NCBI GenBank assembly: GCA_047528275.1
Contig: CP180023.1
Coordinates: forward strand, 310,001-374,000
DNA: 64,000 bases
Origin: G039954875 sp047528275
Lineage (GTDB): Bacteria; Bacteroidota; Bacteroidia; Flavobacteriales; Blattabacteriaceae
Direction of reading: 5' to 3'
Below the pieces are notes generated by a model. That model did no database searches. It saw nothing but the letters and a program-made list of their open reading frames with translations, and was not told where the DNA came from. The translations under genes and the position numbers were made by a program. Shown in pieces: positions 49,716 through 58,002 of this stretch (the stretch's first letter is position 1; every line of letters starts with the position of its first letter).

Positions 49716-50903
49716 ATGGCAAAAGAAACATTCAAGCGAGATAAGCCTAACTTTACAAATGGTACTATAGGTCATGTAGATCATGGAAAAACTACCCTTA
49801 CGGCTGCCATTACAAAGGTTTTATCAGAAAAAGGATTGGCGGAGATTAAACGTTTTGATCAAATCGATAACGCTCCAGAAGAAAAAGCTAGAGGGATCAC
49901 CATCAATACCTCCCATGTAGAATATCAAACAGAGAAGCGTCATTATACTCACGTAGATTGTCCTGGTCATGCTGACTATATTAAAAATATGGTCACTGGT
50001 GCCGCTCAGATGGATGGTGCCATCCTGGTAGTAGCTGCTACAGATGGGTTAATGCCTCAGACCCGTGAGCATGTCTTACTTGGCCGTCAAGTAAACATGC
50101 CGGCACTTATTGTTTTTATGAATAAAGTAGATTTGGTAGATGATCCTGAAATATTGGAGTTGGTAGAGATGGAGATACGTGAATTGCTCTCCAAATACGA
50201 TTATGATGGGGATAATGTACCTATCATCAAGGGCTCTGCATTAGGTGCCCTCAATGGAGAACTCCAATGGGTTGAGAAAATCGACGAATTAATGAAGGCT
50301 GTAGACAACTACATGCCTGAGCCTGTTCGTGATATAGATAAGCCCTTTTTGTTACCTGTAGAAGATGTATTTATTATTACGGGTAGAGGTACCGTATGTA
50401 CAGGCCGTGTCGAGCGAGGGATCTGTAAGACCGGAGATGGTATAGATATCATCGGTATGGGAGCTGAAAATTTAACTTCTACCGTCACGGGAGTAGAAAT
50501 GCACCGTAAGATCCTAGATAGCGCTCAAGCGGGAGATAATGTGGGTGTATTGCTACGTGGTATCAGCAAGGAGCAAGTCCGTCGCGGTATGGTCATAGCA
50601 GCACCAGGGTCCATAACTCCTCATGATAATTTTTCTGCAGAAGTATATATCCTTACAAAGGAAGAAGGAGGTCGTCATACCCCCTTCCATAATAAATATC
50701 GTCCTCAATTTTATTTCCGTACAACAGATGTCACGGGAGAGGTACATCTCCCACAAGGTGTAGAGATGGTCATGCCTGGAGATAACGTTTCTATCGAAGT
50801 AAAATTGCATCAGCCTGTTGCGCTCAACGAAGGTTTGCGTTTTGCCATTCGTGAAGGTGGACGCACTGTTGGTGCTGGACAAGTGATTAAGATTTTGAAA
50901 TGA
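49716..50903 (+). CDS. tuf: Elongation factor Tu
   Basis: GTPase that brings aminoacyl-tRNA to the ribosome. 395 residues from ATG 49716 ('MAKETFKRDKP'); an upstream in-frame TTG inside tRNA-Thr is not the start. G1 'GHVDHGKTTLTAAI', switch I 'EKARGITINTSHVEY', G3 'DCPGHADYIKNM', G4 'MNKVD', G5 'GSALGAL', then domains 2 and 3 ending 'RTVGAGQVIKIL'. The segment before G1 reads 'KPNFTNGTIG' where most bacteria have K-P-H-V-N-I-G-T-I-G, an unusual change in the first beta strand. Otherwise full length and intact, in the standard Bacteroidota context between tRNA-Thr and tRNA-Trp/secE. Confidence 0.97.
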   Translation: MAKETFKRDKPNFTNGTIGHVDHGKTTLTAAITKVLSEKGLAEIKRFDQIDNAPEEKARGITINTSHVEYQTEKRHYTHVDCPGHADYIKNMVTGAAQMDGAILVVAATDGLMPQTREHVLLGRQVNMPALIVFMNKVDLVDDPEILELVEMEIRELLSKYDYDGDNVPIIKGSALGALNGELQWVEKIDELMKAVDNYMPEPVRDIDKPFLLPVEDVFIITGRGTVCTGRVERGICKTGDGIDIIGMGAENLTSTVTGVEMHRKILDSAQAGDNVGVLLRGISKEQVRRGMVIAAPGSITPHDNFSAEVYILTKEEGGRHTPFHNKYRPQFYFRTTDVTGEVHLPQGVEMVMPGDNVSIEVKLHQPVALNEGLRFAIREGGRTVGAGQVIKILK

Positions 50904-50986
50904 CAAAATACCCTCTGAAGGAGAAAAAAATGATTTTTGAAAGGTGTTCTCCACTAAGAATGGCGTCTTGTTTAGCGAATAAAAGA

Positions 50987-51059
50987 ACGGGTGTAGCTCA
51001 GTTGGTAGAGCATCGGTCTCCAAAACCGAGGGTCGTGAGTTCGAGTCTTACCGCCCGTG
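50987..51059 (+). tRNA. tRNA-Trp (CCA)
   Basis: Acceptor ACGGGTG pairs with CGCCCGT (one T-G pair), discriminator G. Anticodon CCA in CTCCAAA, T loop TTCGAGT. Lies between tuf and secE, as in other Bacteroidota. Confidence 0.95.
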
Positions 51060-51077
51060 CCAAAACGAAGATCGTTC

Positions 51078-51269
51078 ATGAAAAAAGCTAATTTTTTTAC
51101 TGGTGTATATGATGAATTTATCCATTACATCACATGGACTAAGTGGAATAAATTGCAATCCTCTACCTTGGTGGTAGCCTTTTCAACGATATTATTGTCT
51201 TTAGTCTTGTATGGGATAGATGAGGTATTTATTTGGGCATTGAGACAGTTGTTTTCCCTACACTTTTGA
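51078..51269 (+). CDS. secE: Preprotein translocase subunit SecE
   Basis: Small essential part of the SecYEG channel. 63 residues from ATG 51078 ('MKKANFFTGVYDEF'); a longer in-frame start would overlap tRNA-Trp. The conserved amphipathic part is 'EFIHYITWTKWNKLQSSTLV' (family E-L-x-K-V-x-W-P-x-x-x-E-L), followed by one transmembrane helix 'VVAFSTILLSLVLYGIDEVF'. The family Pro after Trp is replaced. Position between tRNA-Trp and nusG confirms the assignment. Confidence 0.93.
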   Translation: MKKANFFTGVYDEFIHYITWTKWNKLQSSTLVVAFSTILLSLVLYGIDEVFIWALRQLFSLHF

Positions 51270-51311
51270 ACGATGCTTTAAGATTTGAGAAATGACTTTT
51301 CAGAAATCAAA

Positions 51312-51860
51312 ATGAGCCAAGTGAAAAAAAAATGGTATGTCCTGAAAACCATCAGTGGTCAAGAAAATAAGGTTAAATATTATATAGAGAATGAAGTTCA
51401 ATACATGGAATTTCAGGACTATATAGGTCAAATATTAGTACCCATTGAGAAAGTTGTTCAGATGCGTAATGGCAAAAAGATACAAAAAGAAAAGATCCAT
51501 TACCCCGGTTATGTAATGGTTGAAGCCAATTTGGAAGGTGAAGTCCTACATATGATCAAAAGTATACCTGGTGTTATCAATTTTTTGAGCGAAGGGAAAG
51601 GAGGTATTCCAATCCCTATGCGTAAGGAAGAAGTCAATAAGATGTTGGGGAGAATAGACGAGTTAGCTGAGAGCGATGAAAACATTAATATTCCCTTTGT
51701 TATTGGAGAGACTGTAAAAGTCATTGATGGTCCTTTCAACGGATTCAATGGTACGATAGAGAAGATCAATGAGGAGAAAAGAAAGTTAGAACTAGCTGTA
51801 TTGATCTTTGGTCGTAAGACCCCTTTAGAATTAAATTTCACTCAAATAGAAAAAATTTAA
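51312..51860 (+). CDS. nusG: Transcription termination/antitermination protein NusG
   Basis: Links RNA polymerase to Rho or the ribosome. 182 residues from ATG 51312 ('MSQVKKKWYVLKTISGQENK'); the in-frame TTG at 51285 gives an unlikely extension. NGN domain with 'YPGYVMVEANLEGEVLHMIK' and 'SIPGVINFL'; C-terminal KOW domain 'FVIGETVKVIDGPFNGFNGT', ending 'TPLELNFTQIEKI'. Normal length and complete. Confidence 0.96.
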   Translation: MSQVKKKWYVLKTISGQENKVKYYIENEVQYMEFQDYIGQILVPIEKVVQMRNGKKIQKEKIHYPGYVMVEANLEGEVLHMIKSIPGVINFLSEGKGGIPIPMRKEEVNKMLGRIDELAESDENINIPFVIGETVKVIDGPFNGFNGTIEKINEEKRKLELAVLIFGRKTPLELNFTQIEKI

Positions 51861-51902
51861 CTACTTCCCAAGTATAGATTTTTTTTTAAAAAAAACGAAC
51901 TA

Positions 51903-52349
51903 ATGGCTAAGAAAATCATTAAAAAATTAAGAATAGAAAAGATAAAAGGTGGGGTAGCCAATCCTTCTCCACCAATAGGACCTATTTTAGGAGGATCTGG
52001 GGTAAATATTATGGATTTTTGCAAACAATTCAATGCTCGTACTCAGGACAAACAAGGACAGGTATGTCCTGTAGTCGTCACTGTATATGAGGATAAATCC
52101 TTTGAATTTATTGTGCGGAATCCTCCTGTAAGTGTACAACTATTTGAAGCGACAAAACTGAAAAAAGGATCTAAAGAATCAAATCGTACCAAAGTAGCCA
52201 AAGTCGATTGGGATCAAATAAAAACCATTGTAGAAAACAAAATGTCGGATCTGAACTGTTTCACACTTGAGTCGGCTATGTCTATGGTAGCCGGTACGGC
52301 ACGATCTATGGGCATCGAAGTCTCTGGCCCCCCCCCCGTCTATTCATAA
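51903..52349 (+). CDS. rplK: 50S ribosomal protein L11
   Basis: Part of the GTPase-associated centre of the 50S subunit. 148 residues, normal. Features: 'GGVANPSPPIGPILGGSGVN' with 'IMDFCKQFNART' (family P-A-P-P-V-G-P-A-L-G-x-x-G-V-N-I-M-x-F), 'VVVTVYEDKSFEFIV', 'PPVSVQLFEATKLKKGS' and 'SMVAGTARSMGIEVSG'. The last codons run through a stretch of C; the end 'PPPVYS' differs from usual L11 tails. First gene of rplKAJL-rpoBC. Confidence 0.96.
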   Translation: MAKKIIKKLRIEKIKGGVANPSPPIGPILGGSGVNIMDFCKQFNARTQDKQGQVCPVVVTVYEDKSFEFIVRNPPVSVQLFEATKLKKGSKESNRTKVAKVDWDQIKTIVENKMSDLNCFTLESAMSMVAGTARSMGIEVSGPPPVYS

Positions 52350-52360
52350 AATCCATAGCC

Positions 52361-53050
52361 ATGGCGAAATTAACCAAAAAACAAAAAATAGTATATCAGA
52401 AATTTGATCGTACCAAGCAATATACACTGGAGCAAGCCTCTAAATTAGTAAAGGAGATTACTCTCATCCAATTCAATGCTTCGATAGATCTAGCCGTACG
52501 ATTAGGAGTAGATCCGCGTAAACCCAATCAAATGGTTCGTGGTGTAGTCACCTTACCCAATGGTAATGGAAAAGAAGTATGTATATTGGCTTTGTTGACA
52601 TCTGATAAAGAAATAGAAGCCCAAGAAGCCGGTGCAAATTACGTAGGATTAGAAGAATATCTTGAGAAGATTAAAAATGGATGGTTAGATTTTGATGTGA
52701 TCGTGACCATGCCTGCCGTGATGGCTAAGTTAGGTCCTTTAGGGAAGATATTAGGCCCTAGAGGTTTGATGCCCAATCCTAAAATCGGCACAGTGACCAT
52801 GGAGCCCGGTAAGGCTGTTCGAGAGATCAAATCAGGGAAAATAAATTTCAAAGTAGACCGTTATGGAATCGTCCATGCCTGTATCGGTAAGTCTTTTTTT
52901 ACCCCTGAACAACTCGAAAGTAACGCTACTGAATTGATCCATACGTTGCATCGTCTAAAACCTTCTGCAGCCAAAGGTATTTATATGAAAAGTATTTATT
53001 TGTCAAGTACGATGAGTCCAGGTATTGCAGTTGATCCCAAAAGCGTATAA
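52361..53050 (+). CDS. rplA: 50S ribosomal protein L1
   Basis: L1 stalk protein of the ribosomal exit site, and in other bacteria a translational repressor of its own operon. 229 residues, normal. Features: 'TLEQASKLVKEITLIQFNAS', 'AVRLGVDPRKPNQMVRGVVT' and 'LPNGNGKEV', 'VMAKLGPLGKILGPRGLMPN' with 'PKIGTV' (hallmark segment), and 'GKAVREIKSGKINFKVDRYG'. It starts 11 bases after rplK. Confidence 0.97.
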   Translation: MAKLTKKQKIVYQKFDRTKQYTLEQASKLVKEITLIQFNASIDLAVRLGVDPRKPNQMVRGVVTLPNGNGKEVCILALLTSDKEIEAQEAGANYVGLEEYLEKIKNGWLDFDVIVTMPAVMAKLGPLGKILGPRGLMPNPKIGTVTMEPGKAVREIKSGKINFKVDRYGIVHACIGKSFFTPEQLESNATELIHTLHRLKPSAAKGIYMKSIYLSSTMSPGIAVDPKSV

Positions 53051-53065
53051 AAAATTGAGACGATC

Positions 53066-53590
53066 ATGACCAAAGAACAAAAAATAAAAACCGTAGAAGA
53101 CCTGACTGCTGTATTATCTGAAAACCATACGATCTACTTGACAGATCTCTCTGGTCTAAATGCTCAACAAACCTCTGATTTTAGGAGAGACTGCTTCAAT
53201 GCGCAGATCAAGTTACAAGTTGTTAAAAACACTTTACTCAAGAAAGCCATGGAAGCAGTGGGGAATAAATCCTTTGATCCATTTTATGATCTGTTGAAAG
53301 GCAGCACTTCTCTGATTACTACTGAGGTCAACAATGCTCCAGCGAAAACCATCAAGACTTTCAGGAACAAGGCAAAGCATCAAAAACCTCTCCTTAAGGG
53401 GGCCTATACTGAGGAAAGTTTTTATATAGGAGATCAAAATCTCGAGTCTTTGATCAATATCAAGTCTCGAGAAGAACTTACCGGAGAGATCATTGGTTTG
53501 TTGCAATCTCCGCTCAAGCGTGTCGTTTTAGCTTTACAATCAAGTGGCCAGAAAGTATCATGTCTTCTTGAAACTTTATTGAAAATATAA
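53066..53590 (+). CDS. rplJ: 50S ribosomal protein L10
   Basis: Anchors the L7/L12 dimers on the 50S stalk. 174 residues. Features: 'KTVEDLTAVLSENHTIYLTD', 'LNAQQTSDFRRDCFNAQIKL' (family L-R-x-x-x-R-x-x-x), 'VVKNTLLKKAM' (family V-x-K-N-T-L), and a C-terminal helix ending 'GQKVSCLLETLLKI' that would bind L7/L12. It starts 15 bases after rplA, and the gene order fixes the assignment. Confidence 0.95.
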   Translation: MTKEQKIKTVEDLTAVLSENHTIYLTDLSGLNAQQTSDFRRDCFNAQIKLQVVKNTLLKKAMEAVGNKSFDPFYDLLKGSTSLITTEVNNAPAKTIKTFRNKAKHQKPLLKGAYTEESFYIGDQNLESLINIKSREELTGEIIGLLQSPLKRVVLALQSSGQKVSCLLETLLKI

Positions 53591-53645
53591 GTCTACGTAA
53601 TCATTCATCAGTAAAACAAATTTAATAAAAAAATCAAGTTTAAAA

Positions 53646-54020
53646 ATGGCAACAGTAGAACAATTAGCAGAGCAGTTAGTAAATTTAACTGTGAAAGATG
53701 TTAACGAATTGGCCAATGTCTTGAAAGAAAAACATGGCATTGAACCCGCAACTGCAGTCGCAGTTGCACCTACACTAGGAGGCGTAGCAGAACAGGTGGA
53801 AGAAAAATCTACTTTTGATGTTGTTCTCAAATCGGCTGGAGCGGCCAAACTTAAGGTGATCAAGGCAGTCAAAGAACTTATGGGAAAGACCCTTACTGAA
53901 GCTAAAGAGTTAGTTGACGCTGCTCCCAAATCTGTATTGAAACAAGGGGCCAACAAAGAGGAAGCAGAAGGTCTGAAAAAACAGTTCGAAGAAACCGGAG
54001 CCGAAATAGAATTAACATAA
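53646..54020 (+). CDS. rplL: 50S ribosomal protein L7/L12
   Basis: Stalk protein that recruits translation GTPases, present in several copies per ribosome. 124 residues, normal. N-terminal dimerisation helix 'VEQLAEQLVNLTVKDVNELA', an Ala-rich hinge, then the C-terminal domain 'EEKSTFDVVLKSAGAAKLKV' with 'IKAVKELMGKTLTEAKELVD' (family K-x-x-V-I-K-x-V-R-x-x-T-G-L-G-L-K-E-A-K). Intact. Confidence 0.97.
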   Translation: MATVEQLAEQLVNLTVKDVNELANVLKEKHGIEPATAVAVAPTLGGVAEQVEEKSTFDVVLKSAGAAKLKVIKAVKELMGKTLTEAKELVDAAPKSVLKQGANKEEAEGLKKQFEETGAEIELT

Positions 54021-54040
54021 TAAGGTTATTGTGGTGGTTT

Positions 54041-54078
54041 TAAAAAAAATTCAGATTCCCTGATGGGGAATTTTGGGG
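54041..54078 (+). terminator. Hairpin between rplL and rpoB, possible attenuator
   Basis: ATTCCC-TGAT-GGGGAAT forms a six to seven base-pair stem, flanked by AAAATTC/GAATTTT that can extend or replace it, with T-rich sequence after. In other bacteria a partial terminator or processing site here lowers rpoBC relative to ribosomal proteins; the same role is inferred. Confidence 0.45.
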
Positions 54079-54130
54079 AATTTGTTTTATTTCTATTTAT
54101 TTTAATCATTATTTAAAACTCTCACTCAAG

Positions 54131-57100
54131 TTGACTGCTATAAAAAAAACCTCAGAAAGGATCAACTTTGCCTCAGTCAAAAGGCAAGTTCCATATCCGG
54201 ATTTTCTTGATATTCAGATTAAGTCTTTTCAAGAATTTTTTCAGTTGGAAACTAGGGCTGAAAATAGGAAAAATGAAGGCTTGTTTAAAGCCTTTATGGA
54301 AAATTTTCCTATTTCCGATACGAGAAATAATTTCGTCCTAGAATTCATAGACTATTTCATAGACCCGCCGAGGTATTCCATGGAAGAGTGCATTGAGCGA
54401 GGCTTGACTTATAGTGTTCCTCTGAAGGCTAGGCTCAAGCTGTACTGTACAGATCCTGAGCATGAAGACTTTGAGACCGTTTTTCAAGATGTTTATTTGG
54501 GTACGTGCCCTTATATGACCACTTCAGGAGCTTTTATTTTCAATGGAGCCGAGCGTGTTGTGGTCTCACAATTACACCGTTCGCCAGGAGTTTTTTTTGG
54601 GCAATCTTATCACGCTAATGGCACTAAACTTTATTCTGCCAGGATCATCCCTTTCAAAGGTTCTTGGATTGAGTTTGTTACAGATATCAACAACGTGATG
54701 TATGCTTATATCGATCGCAAGAAAAAATTACCGATGACCACACTCTTGCGTGCCATTGGTTACGAACGAGACAAAGATATCTTGAAAATATTTAACTTGG
54801 CTGAAGAATTTAAGATTAGCAAATCTACGACTAAAAAAGCATTCGGACGTACCCTTGCTGCTCGGATCTTGAATACTTGGCATGAAGACTTTGTCGATGA
54901 AGATACTGGTGAGGTCGTATCGATAGAACGGAATGAAGTTGTCCTTGATCGTGATATCACCTTAGAAAAAGAACATATCGACCAGATCCTTGACTCGGGG
55001 GTAAAATCTATCCTTTTGCATAAGGAAGATAATAAGAAGGTTGATTATTCTATTATTCACAATACTCTTCAAAAAGATCCGACTAACTCTGAGAAAGAAG
55101 CTGTAGAATACATCTACAGACAGCTGCGAGGTACCGAACCTCCTGATGAAGAAACTGCTCGAGGTGTCATAGAAAAGCTTTTCTTCTCTGATACCAGATA
55201 TAGCTTAGGAGAGGTTGGACGATATCGATTGAATAAGCGATTGGGTTTGGATATTGATATGGATCATCAAGTCCTGACCAAAGAAGATATCATTGCGATC
55301 ATAGAGTATTTGAATGAATTATTTAATTCCAAAAAAGAAGTCGATGATATCGATCATCTCTCTAATCGTCGGGTCAGGACCGTTGGCGAACAACTATCTA
55401 CTCAATTTGGTATAGGTTTAGCCCGTATGTCCCGTACGATTCGTGAACGTATGAATGTACGTGATAATGAGGTATTTACACCTATAGATCTAATCAATTC
55501 CAAGACCCTCTCTTCGGTGATTAATTCCTTTTTTGGTACGAATCAATTATCCCAATTCATGGATCAGACTAATCCCCTATCTGAAGTCACCCACAAACGG
55601 AGATTGTCTGCATTAGGGCCTGGTGGATTATCTCGAGAACGTGCCGGATTCGAAGTACGTGACGTAAACTATTCGCATTACGGTAGATTGTGTCCAATAG
55701 AAACTCCTGAAGGTCCCAATATTGGTTTGATCGCTTCTATGTGCAGTTTTGCTAAAATTAATAATATGGGATTCATTGAGACCCCTTATCAAGTGGTGCG
55801 CGATGGGAAGGTAGATTTCTCTTCACCCCCTATCTATCTCAGTGCAGAAGAAGAAGAAGGCAAAGTGATTGCACAAGCTAATGCAATCTTAACTGGAGAC
55901 GGTAGCTTTGTCACAGACCGTATTATTGCTCGTAAGGATGGAGATTTTCCAGTAGTAGAACCCAAGCAAGTAGATTATATAGATGTCACCCCCAATCAGA
56001 TTGCCTCGATCTCTGCATCACTGATCCCCTTTCTCGAGCATGATGATGCCAACCGGGCTTTGATGGGGTCCAATATGATGCGTCAAGCCGTCCCCTTGTT
56101 ACAACCTGAAGCACCTATTGTAGGCACCGGACTAGAAAAATTAGTAGCTAAAGACTCTCGTATTTTGATTAACGCTGAAGGAGACGGTTTGGTCGAATAC
56201 GTAGATGCCGATCTGATCGGCATTCGTTATGATAGGACTGAAGAAGAAGCCTTGGTAAACTTTGATTCAGAAGTAAAAACCTATAATTTGATCAAATTCA
56301 GGAAGACCAATCAAAACACCTGTATTACTCTTAAGCCCATCATCAAAAAAGGCATGCGAGTCATCAAGGGGCAAGTTCTTTGCCAAGGGTATGCCACGGA
56401 AAATGGTGAATTGGCACTCGGACGAAATTGTAGAGTAGCCTTTATGCCTTTGAAGGGATATAATTTTGAGGATGCTATTGTGATCAGTGAAAAAGTGATA
56501 CGCGAAGATTTATTTACCTCTATTCATATCGATGAATACTCCTTAGATGTACGTGATACAAAGCTTGGGATGGAAGAGCTCACCAGTGATATCCCTAATG
56601 TGAGCGAAGAAACTACTAAAGAACTCGATGAAAACGGTATTATCCGTATAGGGGCTGAAGTTAAACCTGGAGATATCCTTATCGGTAAGATCACTCCAAA
56701 AGGAGAGTCCGATCCCACACCTGAAGAAAAACTCCTCAGGGCCATTTTTGGTGATAAAGCGGGCAATGTCAAAGACGCTTCCTTGAAAGCAGAACCTTCT
56801 TTATTTGGCGTAGTGATCGATAAAAAATTGTTTTCCCGCAGCATTAAAGATAAGAAGTCTAGAGCACAAGATAAATTAGAAGTAGAACGCCTCGAGGCAG
56901 AGTATAAAAATCATTTCTCCCAGTTGCGAGAGCAATTGTTGGAAAAACTTTTTACTATCTTACAAGGTAAGATCTCTCAAGGTATTTACAATGAGCTCAA
57001 TGAAGAGATCATACCCAAAGGTATTAAATTCACGCAAAAACTGCTCAGTATGATCGAAGATTATGTCAATATTTCCCTTTCAGGTTGGACATCCGATACA

Positions 57101-57949
57101 CATAAAAATCAATTGGTTGAAGAACTTTTGCACCAATATAGGATCAAGCTTGGAGATCTGCAAGGCGCGTTGAAACGTAAAAAATTCACAGTTACCATAG
57201 GTGATGAACTACCCTCAGGTATCGTCAAAATAGCCAAGGTCTATATCGCCAAAAAACGTAAGCTCAAAGTAGGTGATAAAATGGCTGGAAGACATGGTAA
57301 TAAAGGTATTGTAGCGCGTATCGTAAGAGATGAAGATATGCCATTTTTAGAGGACGGTACTCCAGTAGATATCGTCTTAAATCCATTGGGCGTACCTTCT
57401 CGAATGAACATTGGTCAGATCTACGAAACCGTCTTAGGATGGGCTGGTTATGAATTGGACCAGAAATTTGCTACCCCAATATTCGATGGTGCTTCGATAG
57501 AACAGATCACTGAATACACCGATAAAGCAGGCCTCCCATGTTTTGGGATGACCTACTTGTATGATGGAGAGACCGGTGAGCGATTCGATCAACCTGCTAC
57601 TGTAGGTGTGATTTATATGCTTAAACTTGGCCATATGGTCGATGATAAGATGCATGCACGTTCTATTGGCCCCTATTCACTCATCACCCAGCAGCCTCTA
57701 GGGGGGAAAGCCCAATTTGGAGGACAACGCTTTGGTGAAATGGAAGTCTGGGCTTTGGAAGCCTTTGGTGCAGCCAACATCTTGCGCGAAATACTTACGG
57801 TCAAATCTGATGATGTTGTTGGAAGAGCTAAAACTTTTGAAGCTATCGTTAAAGGGGAATCAATGCCCGAGCTGGGGATGCCCGAATCTTTCAACGTTTT
57901 GACCAATGAATTGGCCGGTTTGAGTATCAATCTCAACTTGGAAGAATAA
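54131..57949 (+). CDS. rpoB: DNA-directed RNA polymerase subunit beta
   Basis: Forms half of the active-site cleft of RNA polymerase. 1272 residues, starting at TTG 54131 ('TAIKKTSERINFASVKRQVP'), which fits the family start; no ATG lies nearby in frame. The rifampicin pocket 'QLSQFMDQTNPLSEVTHKRR' is wild type at Asp478, His488 and Ser493 (E. coli 516, 526, 531). Other family segments are 'ERAGFEVRDVNYSHYGRLCP', 'IETPEGPNIGLI', 'VGDKMAGRHGNKGIVARIVR', 'LNPLGVPSRMNIGQIYE' and 'GGQRFGEMEVWALEAFGAAN'. The TTG start is notable for such a highly expressed gene. Confidence 0.97.
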   Translation: MTAIKKTSERINFASVKRQVPYPDFLDIQIKSFQEFFQLETRAENRKNEGLFKAFMENFPISDTRNNFVLEFIDYFIDPPRYSMEECIERGLTYSVPLKARLKLYCTDPEHEDFETVFQDVYLGTCPYMTTSGAFIFNGAERVVVSQLHRSPGVFFGQSYHANGTKLYSARIIPFKGSWIEFVTDINNVMYAYIDRKKKLPMTTLLRAIGYERDKDILKIFNLAEEFKISKSTTKKAFGRTLAARILNTWHEDFVDEDTGEVVSIERNEVVLDRDITLEKEHIDQILDSGVKSILLHKEDNKKVDYSIIHNTLQKDPTNSEKEAVEYIYRQLRGTEPPDEETARGVIEKLFFSDTRYSLGEVGRYRLNKRLGLDIDMDHQVLTKEDIIAIIEYLNELFNSKKEVDDIDHLSNRRVRTVGEQLSTQFGIGLARMSRTIRERMNVRDNEVFTPIDLINSKTLSSVINSFFGTNQLSQFMDQTNPLSEVTHKRRLSALGPGGLSRERAGFEVRDVNYSHYGRLCPIETPEGPNIGLIASMCSFAKINNMGFIETPYQVVRDGKVDFSSPPIYLSAEEEEGKVIAQANAILTGDGSFVTDRIIARKDGDFPVVEPKQVDYIDVTPNQIASISASLIPFLEHDDANRALMGSNMMRQAVPLLQPEAPIVGTGLEKLVAKDSRILINAEGDGLVEYVDADLIGIRYDRTEEEALVNFDSEVKTYNLIKFRKTNQNTCITLKPIIKKGMRVIKGQVLCQGYATENGELALGRNCRVAFMPLKGYNFEDAIVISEKVIREDLFTSIHIDEYSLDVRDTKLGMEELTSDIPNVSEETTKELDENGIIRIGAEVKPGDILIGKITPKGESDPTPEEKLLRAIFGDKAGNVKDASLKAEPSLFGVVIDKKLFSRSIKDKKSRAQDKLEVERLEAEYKNHFSQLREQLLEKLFTILQGKISQGIYNELNEEIIPKGIKFTQKLLSMIEDYVNISLSGWTSDTHKNQLVEELLHQYRIKLGDLQGALKRKKFTVTIGDELPSGIVKIAKVYIAKKRKLKVGDKMAGRHGNKGIVARIVRDEDMPFLEDGTPVDIVLNPLGVPSRMNIGQIYETVLGWAGYELDQKFATPIFDGASIEQITEYTDKAGLPCFGMTYLYDGETGERFDQPATVGVIYMLKLGHMVDDKMHARSIGPYSLITQQPLGGKAQFGGQRFGEMEVWALEAFGAANILREILTVKSDDVVGRAKTFEAIVKGESMPELGMPESFNVLTNELAGLSINLNLEE

Positions 57950-58002
57950 CCCAATCCTCTCTTTATTTAGATTCCAATAACAAATTTTGATCACACAGTA
58001 AA

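Noticed and set aside
50553..51023. 156-codon minus-strand frame over the end of tuf
   Set aside because: Antisense to tuf and overlapping tRNA-Trp; low-complexity composition and no family resemblance.
56524..56844. 106-codon Ser-rich minus-strand frame in rpoB
   Set aside because: Typical antisense artefact of a well conserved gene.
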